The position numbers were made by a program, and so were the translations under genes. The notes beneath the pieces are model-generated. The model was not told the DNA's origin. It did not search any database and worked only from the letters and a program-made list of their open reading frames with translations. Of a stretch of DNA of 64,000 nucleotides, positions 55,450-64,000 are shown in pieces. The number at the start of each line of letters is the position of its first letter. The first letter of the stretch is position 1. This stretch comes from Endomychus coccineus (Eukaryota; Arthropoda; Insecta; Coleoptera; Endomychidae): contig OY294068.1 in assembly GCA_958510875.1 (NCBI GenBank), forward strand, positions 21,122,297 through 21,186,296, given 5' to 3'.

Positions 55450-56990
55450 CTCGGGTAAAAATTTTGGCATTATCTATGTCAACAGTGAATAAATGAGAAG
55501 GATAAGATCTGTGTTCAAAGGATATCTAATGTTTATTCTTAACAGTATAGAAATACAGTTGTGCTAGTCCTACTCAAGAATCAGGGCAATTGAATTCGCA
55601 GTTGGGCCTCGAAACGGTTCATTCAAATCAAGCGTAATTTTTAATTATTAATGTATTTGTAACTCTGGTATTATTGAATATTGATAAAACAACACACATT
55701 AACAGTATTTGCGATACATATGCAAATTGAACGGTTCAGCAAAATTAATAAGCAGTTTAAATAAACCGTTATTATTATAATATACTCGTTTAGGCTGTGG
55801 CTAGTGATTTTGTTCTTTCGAGGACAACAAGTTATTTATATTGTTCAATCCAGAACTATCAGCACATCATCTTGTTCTTTTAAAAAAGTGTTATTTTTCC
55901 GCTCTCAAATGATAAATAATGCTATTAGTCTTAATTCTGGTTCGATTTCTTCATACGTTCATTTAATTTGAATAATAAAATGAAAATTAAACATACATTT
56001 AATAGCGATATATAAAGAATTGTTTCAGCATGATAATATGGCATTCTCACTATGAGTTATTCATTAACTAGCAGAATGTAAATTCTTGCTTTTCAATCAC
56101 ATTTTATTCAAACCGTGATTAGTTATTCAGAGATTTATTAGACCATCAAAATACTTCTTTAGAGTGCGTATACTCTGGTTTTTCTCAGAAATCGATTGGG
56201 TTTTGATATTTTTCACATTCACATTCTTGTGTTGAAATTGATTGTTAGTAATAGTAATCAAGTTACAACATAGGTGCCCTCCGGATTGTTCGTTGTGTAG
56301 GGCAAAATAAAATAAGACGAGTTAAATAAGTATATAGATAAATATAAACTTCTTGTTATGATTCCACTTCATTTAAATTCAAATATGTTCCCGCAAATAC
56401 TAGACGATGTCGTACGACCAATTGCGAGAGAGAATGCGTATGGAAAGCGGAAGCATTATAACATCCAATAAACTAACCTGTTACCGTTGTTGTTTTGTAA
56501 AGATTTTAAGCGTCGTAAAAGTGATATAATAAAGAATGTATTTCATTAACATTGTTCTCAATTACTAAACTGGTTTCTACAAATAAAAATACAGTCCACT
56601 CTATTGAATGAAAAGAAAAGCACTTTTTATTATTTAAAAATTTCAACAAGACATAAAATTTTCTTTCAAAAAATATTAGAAAAATAACCAAATTCCGTAT
56701 CACAAATAAACAATACATTGAAAAATATACTTTAGAATTCACCAATAAACTTTTATAAACTTTTATATAAAAATATAGGAAAAGAAAACTATTGAATCTA
56801 TTACTAGCTATATATACATAAACCCATAATGACCAAAGAAACTGTCTTAATGATTATGAATTCATATTTTTTAATGAAACCTCATTGATTACAATAATAC
56901 ACGATGCTTACACGTACGGGTTAAAATCAAATGATTAGTTAGCGACAGATTGTTTGTGTGGGAAAGGATTTTTTCCTATACTGACTGCAC
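55450..56990. other. No gene recognised
   Basis: About 1.5 kb AT-rich sequence. Open frames are short and low in complexity. Confidence 0.35.
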
Positions 56991-56999
56991 AAGAGAAAA

Positions 57000-57345
57000 A
57001 CTAAAATGTACGAAGAATATCATGTGAGTCAGCGGTGGGGCGTTGGGAGAGGAGATAGGTATTCGAACTTTTCTTGAAGCTTTGGAGGGTATATGCATAG
57101 GGCAAGACCTCAGTAGGCAAAGCGTTCCACAAGTGGGACCTTCTGTAGGAAAAAGAAGTCTGGCAGGAGGAAGTTCGGCAGATCTCGAGCTTGACTAGCT
57201 TGAGATCGTCTAGTCCACCTATCTGGAATCTCTCGTGCTGGAGCAACACACGAGATGTCTGATGAACACCGCCCATGGGAATATCTATAGAAAAGGGAAA
57301 GATCGCCCACCTTTATACGATGTTCCAGTCTTGTATTTCGTCTAT
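57000..57345 (-). mobile_element. LINE family A, 3' fragment
   Basis: The minus strand reads NTRLEHRIKVGDLSLFYRYS, APAREIPDRWTRRSQAS, LEICRTSSCQTSFSYRRSHL, WNALPTEVLPYAYTLQSFKK and TADSHDILRTF, the C-terminal ORF2 of family A, with one frameshift. It is among the better preserved 3' copies. Confidence 0.8.
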
Positions 57346-57849
57346 TAAATAATCCAATATTCGTAATAGTAAAGCTTGATTCTTTCGAATATAAAATTTC
57401 TTCCAAGAAAACATTCTTTGACGGTACATTATTTCGAATATTTCAATTACAATTTTCGACTCTCCTTTTTTATGATAGTTATGATCTTCCAAATTCTACT
57501 CACAGATTGATGACTTATGACCAATTCAAGTGAAATTTGTCGTAAAATACACTTATGTCCATTTTTACTCTAGCCAAAACGTTAGTTTCAGTTCCTTCAC
57601 TGATTATAATATTTTCTAGGTGTCATTATCATGCTCGCATCGAAATTAATTTTCAAGAGGAGTAAAATAATTTATAGGTGAGTATTGTCTATCGGGACAT
57701 CGTTCGGTGTATAAGTATTTAGCAGTAACATAATTCTTTGCCATTCTCCGTAAATTAATAGCATGTCTCTAGTCTCTAGTTCTCTAGTTTATTAATCTGT
57801 GGTGTTCTTAAGCAAATTGGGGAATAGTTATTGAAAATTTAGAACCATA

Positions 57850-58480
57850 AAAACATATTAACAAGCAGGTTAATTGGCATTCGAATTTTTCCTGAAGGTT
57901 TGGAGGCATAGGGATGGACCTCACTAGGGTGAGAGTTCCACTACTTTGCTGTTCGATAGAAAAATGAAGTCTGGTAGAAAGAGGTTCGGCAGGTCTCGAT
58001 CTTGACAACGAAGGGGTGACTAGTTTGAACTCGTCGAGTCTGCCCATCTAGAATTTCTCGTGGTGGGATGACAGACGAAATTTCAGATGAACACCGACCA
58101 TGGAAATATCTATAGATGTTGACATCATCAATCAGACGAATAGTTCTCTTCTGGATGGAATCCAAGAGTTTCAGGGTATGTTTTGGAGCCGAGTTTCAAA
58201 CGTGTGAAAATACTCCAGGGCAGGTCGAATCTGTGCTTTGTCGATCATGAGGAGCTGCTGGGATATAAAGGCGCTCTTGACACGGAATAGAAAACCAAGT
58301 TCTTGTGAAGCGGTTGATAATGAAGTGGTGACTAGGTTGAGCTCATCTACTTCCCCTATCTGGCATCTCTCGTTGTGAAAGGAGAGACGAGTTATCTGAT
58401 GAACACCGACCGTGGAAATACCTATAAAAAATAAATTCGTTAGTGTGACATCATCAATTAGACGAATAGTCATGTTCAAA
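57850..58480 (-). mobile_element. LINE family A, two overlapping 3' fragments
   Basis: The minus strand contains FLFRVKSAFISQQLLMIDKA, QIRPALEYFHTFETRL, SIQKRTIRLIDDVNIYRYFH, REILDGQTRRVQTSHPFVVK and a decayed end. The segment 58320-58480 repeats part of the same region (IRLIDDVTLTN, FHNERCQIGEVDELNLVTT), so two pieces of the same family adjoin. Confidence 0.7.
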
Positions 58481-58929
58481 ACAAAATTGAAACAATTCTT
58501 GTTGGAAAACGATACAAAAATCCAAGAGTTAGTAGATTTTAATAATTAAGGAATTTCTCATTCTACAATTTGTTTATACTATTTCATTAATAAAACATTG
58601 ATTGCTTAATAATTTCATCGTTTCATAATTATATATTTTAACTAAATTCACATAATTTTATCTGTATAAATACAAAAATAAGTAAACACTAATAATAATC
58701 CAAAATTAAATAGATTTAATGAATAAAAGAAATAAAATAAATAGGAATTATTAAAATCCCATACACAGGATCTTAAATGATCCTAAATGGGTAATTTTGA
58801 ACCACTCACTTATATTTGGCTTTAATTGCGAACAGTAATCCAGTACTGTACTAGTTTTTAAGCTATTGCATATAGCTTTTATCGCGGGGTTTGAGCGCGG
58901 CGACCGAATCAAGAAAAAAAAACAAAACA

Positions 58930-58989
58930 CAAATACCGTAACGGAAATAGCTTAAAACAAAAAACAAATACCGTAACGGAAATAGCTTA
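58930..58989. repeat. 25-bp direct repeat, 35-bp period
   Basis: CAAATACCGTAACGGAAATA plus GCTTA occurs at 58930-58954 and again at 58965-58989. Confidence 0.85.
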
Positions 58990-59749
58990 GCGAAATATCC
59001 TGACACCCACCATTCCGCCTACCATGTAGCTCGGCCGAGCTTAAAATTGTCGAAATGTTTCGAAATGTTAACTTTGAACCTTTTAAAAGGTCGTGATAGC
59101 CCCAAACTGGGTCGAAAACTGTTTTGAATTGGTTAATTTTCGATAAATCGAATGACGTTCACGTGAGAAGCGCGTAGCTTGCGAGTTAGAAAATTGCATA
59201 TTTACGGTACATAAAACGTCTTAACGAGGACTTCTTGCATTCGGTTTTCGCTCTATGTCGTTAGTTTATGAACGGGGCCAACTAAATAGCATAGTCTCGG
59301 GCCCCAAAATTTCGATTAAATAGGAAACTTTAATTAAAACAGTTTTGAGCTGTCACCTACTAGCAACTGACGTGCCACGTACGAAAGGGAATTTTCTAGC
59401 TACTTAAATATACCTAAAGCGGGTAAAAGCTAGCGGCCCATAGCCCAAAATACTTTATTACAACTGGCGCCGGCCGCACGGGGTTCGAAACGGCCCCAAA
59501 TTAACAAAATAGAGGTAAAATGTATAAACTCTAATTTACGTGCAGCGAGCTCCTGGAGGCATATGTCAAAATGTTTGCGTTCGTAGCTAATTACATAAGA
59601 CGTCTGTCGTTCATGCAATTGTGTTTTTATACTATTCGAACCTTCTAATTTCAATAGGCCACGTGAAAATCCCGGAGCCGGAAGCGTTATCGAGATCTGA
59701 ACGTTAAAACTTTCGTATAAATAAAATTGTGTTTGCAAGTGACTGTCAC

Positions 59750-59787
59750 CATAGATAAATCTACTACCGGTAGTAGAGTTATCTATG
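59750..59787. repeat. Near-perfect palindrome centred on CCGG
   Basis: Arms CATAGATAAATCTACTACC and its near-complement GGTAGTAGAGTTATCTATG meet between 59768 and 59769. One mismatch in 19 base pairs and no loop. Confidence 0.85.
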
Positions 59788-60339
59788 CTTGTCACAGAAT
59801 ACTCTTCATAGAGATCAAGATGACGCCTTTTATGTTTCCCCTACGTGGCGTCTTTTGGTACTACACTATATGTTCAACAGTCGATAGAAAATTTGATTTT
59901 GAGGAAAAAAGTTCCTATTAACATATATGCAGACGCTTAGTTTTTGAAACTGAAACAAAAATTTCGTTTTTTGCAAACATCTCCGGAACTGTTTATCGTA
60001 CAGAAAACATCTTTTGCGAACATTTTCTACTCATAGCAAGCTATGTTCCATGTGATCAAAACATTTTTTTACTCATAATTCGTGAAGATTTTGAAGGGGT
60101 AGTGGATGTTTTTCTGCCCAACTTTTTCCAGTGGCGTAGTGCTATGCAATAGCTTTACCGCGGCAGTCCCCGAGTGCCACACGTTTCATTTTTATTTGTT
60201 AAATGTTAAAAAACCTGATCACATCACTTATTTGAATTCAAATATTATGCTTGATATTTATTATTATTATTATTAGACATAGTTATTACTGGTTATTTAC
60301 ATTATTATTTCATTATTTGTTGAATTATTATCATTATTA

Positions 60340-60700
60340 TTATAATAGCTCTCTTCTGGATATAATGCAAGAGCTTCAGGGAATGTTTGGGAACCAAACA
60401 TGTGAACAGTACTCCAGGACATGTACTTTGTAGATTACGAGGAGCTACTGGGACATAAAATAGCTCTTGGTACGGAATAGAAAACCAGTTCATTTCGCAA
60501 TGATCACATAATCATCCCACGAGAGGGTGCTTAAGGTTGTAATCCCGAGTACGGATATGGAAGACTTCATAGGAAAAGTTTTACCTGACAGTATCATATT
60601 AGGGATTGTGGGATCCGCCTCCATGGAGAAGATCCAAGTTTGAGTTTTGGTTGCGTTAAGCTCTACTAGATTATCAGTTGTTTTGCGAGATGGACATATC
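60340..60700 (-). mobile_element. LINE family A fragment, minus strand
   Basis: The minus strand reads LVELNATKTQTWIFSMEADP, TIPNMILSGKTFPMKSSISV with LGI, then NWFSIPYQELFYVPVAPRNL and QSTCPGVLFTCL, the part of ORF2 just after RT motif C. A run of ATT triplets precedes it (60259-60276). Confidence 0.7.
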
Positions 60701-61334
60701 AAATGGACACCGCGACCCTATATCCTGACGTCTGGATTATTTTCGGTGGGGTTATGTATAGTCTAAGGTGTGTCTAAAGCGATGATGAATAATTTGGAAA
60801 CTAATTGTGAGAGATATTAGCAAATTGGACCTCCAGGATTCAAGTAATAAATGGCATGAAGTCGTTTATTAAATAAATCCTAAATTTTGTTCATTTGCTC
60901 AAATTGCAGCAGGCTCGCAAGTCAGAGAGAACTCTCCATATACAATAATAGGAAATGACTAAACATTCAAATGATCTTTTCAAATCACCAATTAAATAAT
61001 ATTTAATATCCTCCTGCAATAGTATATACTAAACAATGCAATGCTAGTTGCATATGTCATTAAGAATAAAGAATAAAATCTTAATTATCACTTTAGTACA
61101 TCCGAAACAAATAACCCAAGATATAATCAACATTATATCTATGCTAATCTGTAATATAGATTAAAGTTATTCATCTGTTTCTATATAAAAAAGAAAATTT
61201 TTTCAGAAGGACCAGGAATTGAACGAAATTGAAGTTTGCGTTATTTCATTCTACTTCTACTTATTGCGGTGAATCCGTTCATAAAGTTAAATTCACCAAG
61301 CCGTTTTGAAAAATTCGTCAATATTATCATTATT

Positions 61335-62400
61335 AACGTCGTTGGCGCGGGAACTCATGTCAGGAGACCAGAAAAGAATATGTTGAAGCCAGAAATATCT
61401 GCAATGACAAAACACGCTTCGAAAGAGGTATATAACGCCAAAATAAGATCAAAGCATATCGCATGCCCGAATGGCTTCCGTTCGTTTTGAACAATTGGTA
61501 GAAATGTCACTTCCTTTCCTACCCAAAGATGATGGTCAACCGGCTACTACACCACCAAGAAAGATGCAACCTTTTGCTGGAATGTTTGCAGCAAATTCCA
61601 ATTTGAATCCACAAGGGAAGGACCCTCCTAATGTCGCTGCCATCGATAGCCGTATACCTGAAATTGTCTTTCGTCAGCGCAGAATCAGGTACATTCTGCT
61701 TGATCTCACTACCAAAAAGGCTCCTCTCTTTCTCAAAGAATGTGCGCCAGAATTAACACCAGTTTTCTGGTTATTTACTCTTTCATAGAAACTTGGTGTG
61801 TTTCTTTCCCGCTGGAAGACAGCTATAGTCTTAACCATTTCTATCAAAAATTAAAAAAAACCTTTCCCAATAATTATAGACCCATTGCCTTATTATCTGT
61901 GATCTTTAAAGTGATGGACAAAGCATTGGAGCTAGAGAGCTCCAAAATCGCAAATGACTGTCGTCACCAGAGATCAACAGGAGACCTACTTGCCTACGTA
62001 ACACATGTATGGTAGAAATCTATTGAGAAATAAGGGAAAAGTCTAGCTGCAGCATTGGATATATCCAAAGCATTTGACCGAGTATGGCAACAAGAACTTC
62101 TTGTCATATGGTTTGTCACCTCAACTTTGTCGCTTACTATCGAGTTTTCTCTCAGAAAGCTAACTCCATGTGGTATTTGATGGAGTATCATCCGATACAA
62201 TGGCTATTAACGCTGGTGTCATACAGGGATCTATCTTGTCACTAACTTTGTTCCTGCTCCGTATCAAGGATCTGTTGAAAGTGACCACTTGTCCCGTCTA
62301 CAGCTTTTCAGAGGAACACTGTGTACCTCTTTCTCATCCAGAGCCCCTATAACATCCAATGAAGCCAAAGAAGCGAGACAGAGATGGTTGACGCAAATAA
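61335..62400 (+). mobile_element. LINE family A, linker and RT core
   Basis: In order: VVGAGTHVRRPEKNMLKPEI, EVYNAKIRSKHIACP, DPPNVAAIDSRIPEIVFRQR, RYILLDLTTKKAP, KTFPNNYRPIALLSVIFKVM, RSTGDLLAYVTHVW, AAALDISKAFDRVW (motif A intact), then NAGVIQGSILSLTLFLLRIK (motif B region) and a degraded motif C (FSEEHCVPLSH). Several frameshifts. With 31790-33160 it allows most of the family ORF2 to be followed. Confidence 0.85.
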
Positions 62401-62600
62401 TGATCAGTTATGTAGATGATATCAATAAGTGATAATGACTTCAATACTGAAAACATCACAAACTCATTGAAAAGAAAAAATGACTATTTTGTTAAATTCA
62501 GTAAGACCTCTTGCATCCTATTTAGAACAGGTAAAAAATATAACATTCCCAAAGTTAATTGTCTGTGGTAATGAGGTCGTCAAATTTCGATGATTTCACG
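62395..62600 (+). mobile_element. LINE family B scrap
   Basis: Reads SYVDDINISDNDFNTENITN and SLKRKNDYFVKFSKTSCILF, then PKVNCLWNEVV, collinear with 18060-18235. It abuts the family A copy. Confidence 0.55.
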
Positions 62601-62604
62601 TCCT

Positions 62605-62850
62605 CTTCCTATTTCGAACAGTCGATTACGTAGAGCGCACGTTTTATGATAGTAGCTTCAGTTAATATGGGATGTTTAGTTGTGAAATTCGTGTAGCTAA
62701 GATAGAATTCAGTATAGTTTTGGTGGGCGAGAACAAAGTCTTCCTCGGCAAAGTCCAAGTTCATTCGTTCGTTGACCAATATTATCCGTTGAGAGATAAG
62801 CGAATGTTGTAGGATTAGTTTCAACGTTGATATGTCAGGGAACATGATAA
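62605..62850 (-). other. Unassigned 78-codon open frame
   Basis: Open minus-strand frame containing LVNERMNLDFAEEDFVLAHQ. It has a mixed, protein-like composition but no family I recognise. It lies between LINE scraps and the CSP gene 2 3' end, so it is probably part of an unrecognised mobile element. Confidence 0.25.
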
Positions 62851-63393
62851 TGACTTTGAGCGTGCAAGGTTGAGAATTATCAATGTAGGATTATACATAG
62901 CAGCACTTCTTGTGTATTATACTTCTCCTATTCATCATCTATACTGCCTGTAACGTACTGGTTTTTCATGAATGGTAGGAATTTGTATTTACAAATTCAC
63001 TGTGTTCAATATTTTGGGAATTTGTCGGAAATTGGGGATGATAAATAAAACAACGTTTTAGATGATTGTGACAAAATCGACGAGTTTATTTTTTTCAAAT
63101 ATGTCGACTACATTGTTAGCCAAAATAAAATTAATAATACTTCAAGGTGGAAAATTAAAAATCGATCATGATGTGTCCAACTGTTTCTAAGTAACCCTGA
63201 TGATCTAGCATGAATACAAGGTATAGTCTCAGTTAGCATTTATGTCAATCATCTTAATATCAATCAATCATGGATTTCTCTAGAAATCAAGAATTATCTG
63301 TGAAAGAGATTTATACAATTTATACAATAATTGAAATTACTCATTCATCTACGTAATTATCTATCACTAATATTTCAATTATTAATTTCATTC
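62851..63393 (-). other. Downstream region of CSP gene 2
   Basis: AT-rich 3' flank and presumed 3' untranslated region of CSP gene 2 (candidate polyadenylation signal at 63085-63090). Nothing else recognised. Confidence 0.4.
63085..63090 (-). promoter_or_regulatory. Candidate polyadenylation signal, CSP gene 2
   Basis: AATAAA on the minus strand about 300 bases downstream of the CSP gene 2 stop codon. Confidence 0.45.
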
Positions 63394-63599
63394 TTATGCT
63401 TCATCGTAATTCGAATAATCATCCGTTTCTTTCTCTTCGTGATGTCTTCTGAAGTTACCATCAGGATCGTATTTGGCAACTAACTGATCGAAAAGATCCT
63501 CGTGATATTGAAGAATATTACCTAAGACCAGTCCGGCCATATTCTTTTGAGCTTGACTGCATTTCTTGCATTCAGTCGCCAAGGCATCGGGTAGAAGCT
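63394..63599 (-). CDS. Chemosensory protein gene 2, exon 2 (gene continues past right edge)
   Basis: C-terminal exon of a second CSP. The acceptor (TTGCAG, AG at 63600-63601) is followed by a phase-1 exon reading LLPDALATECKKCSQAQKN, which holds the third and fourth CSP cysteines (C-X2-C). It continues with NILQYHEDLFDQLVAKYDPDG, the conserved last helices, and ends in a short acidic tail (DDYSNYDEA) with TAA at 63394-63396. Unlike gene 1, it has the usual short CSP C-terminus. The first exon, with signal peptide and first two cysteines, must lie above position 64000 and is not in this window. A candidate AATAAA lies on this strand at 63085-63090. Same orientation and same intron phase as gene 1, consistent with a tandem family cluster. 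Confidence 0.92.
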
Positions 63600-63954
63600 C
63601 TGCAATGTAAATTATTGTTTAGTTCAGGGATTAATACATTTGGCGAGTACTTTATATGTAACGACATTCTTCTAAATGTAGTACAGTGATAAAAATTGCA
63701 AATGAAACCTTTTTTCAATTATAAGGGCTATATTCTCAGCATTGAATGACAACTGATTCTCAATACCAATTTCCAAACAATCTTTCTGATACAACTTTAT
63801 TCACCATTTCTATTCTGCCTTGATGACCATGTCTCATAACTTGAAGCCACATCTATGGGATTATTACATTTGGTGTCGATATTGTCTATGTATTAATTAG
63901 GATTGTGTAGGATCACGGGCAGTATATGGCTCCGTAGACAATACGTTTATACTT

Positions 63955-64000
63955 TGACTAGGTTTGGAAATTATAGGCATAGGGGAATACCTCACTAGGT
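63955..64000 (-). mobile_element. LINE family A copy entering at the right edge
   Basis: The last 46 bases (AGGTTTGGAAATTATAGGCA and ACCTCACTAGGT) match the minus-strand ORF2 end seen at 9375-9420 and 57880-57925. It lies inside or upstream of CSP gene 2's intron; the copy continues outside the window. Confidence 0.6.

Larger units (their letters stand above)
58770..59800. other. CpG-richer block of unknown origin
   Basis: G+C and CpG are clearly higher than in flanking DNA (TAGCTCGGCCGAGCTTAAAA, ACTGGCGCCGGCCGCACGGG). It contains a 25-base word repeated at 58930-58954 and 58965-58989, a 121-codon unassigned minus frame (59430-59795), and a near-perfect palindrome at 59750-59787. It could be an old LTR element or an expressed non-coding locus; no gene is supported. 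Confidence 0.4.

Noticed and set aside
59465..59489. tRNA gene or tRNA-derived primer-binding site
   Set aside because: The T-arm does not fold with a 7-base loop, and no matching LTR ends (TG..CA) were found on either side.
59430..59795. 121-codon minus-strand frame in the CpG-richer block
   Set aside because: It looked protein-like at first but matches nothing I can name and overlaps the palindrome. Described only as part of the block.
62605..62850. Unassigned frame considered as a retroelement structural gene
   Set aside because: No diagnostic motif. Left as an unassigned frame and not forced into a family.

Overview
The window is AT-rich DNA from an insect nuclear genome. The evidence is two chemosensory-protein (CSP/OS-D) genes on the minus strand with the family's standard intron position, together with insect-type mobile DNA: jockey- and I/R1-like LINEs, mariner, hAT, Penelope-like elements and TA-flanked MITEs. 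A beetle, perhaps a ladybird, is my guess for the host. The sequence alone does not fix the species. Host coding sequence is well under 2 kb; most recognisable material is transposon debris.

Host genes. CSP gene 1 runs right to left: exon 1 at 26257-26452 and exon 2 at 5742-6385, separated by a 19.9 kb intron. The splice joins in phase 1 and rebuilds the CSP cysteine pattern C-X6-C-X18-C-X2-C exactly. The predicted protein has 279 residues, with a Ser/Thr/Pro-rich and then amphipathic C-terminal extension of about 160 residues. CSP gene 2 is represented by its second exon (63394-63599); its first exon lies beyond the right edge. The two genes suggest a local CSP cluster.

Layout. 1-5.4 kb: mostly blank sequence, a hairpin MITE, and a hAT-like element that carries a LINE fragment. 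5.7-6.4 kb: CSP exon 2. 6.4-26.2 kb: the CSP intron, filled with LINE fragments, a fold-back element built from 142-bp repeats, Penelope remnants with hammerhead-ribozyme motifs, a mariner inside a LINE, and a 161-bp tandem repeat. 26.3-31.1 kb: CSP exon 1, its upstream region and three TA-flanked inverted-repeat elements, one nested in another. 31.2-40 kb: exons of an acidic protein interrupted by a LINE, then two neighbouring elements with perfect terminal repeats starting TACACTG. One carries a three-exon gene with a SAM-like domain (broken by a one-base frameshift); the other carries a zinc-finger-like exon and a 32-bp satellite. 40-50.5 kb: Penelope LTR pieces, a degenerate TTAGG array beside a GC-rich segment, and a Penelope copy interrupted by both a hAT and a LINE. 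50.7-64 kb: LINE fragments, a ZMYM-type hAT, a second mariner, an unexplained CpG-richer block, and CSP gene 2.

The most interesting items are the two TACACTG elements with their intron-containing genes, the intact hammerhead ribozyme motif at 44289-44332 with five decayed relatives, and the very long CSP intron. No bacterial, plasmid, CRISPR, rRNA or confident tRNA features were seen. All calls come from reading by eye; no database search was run.
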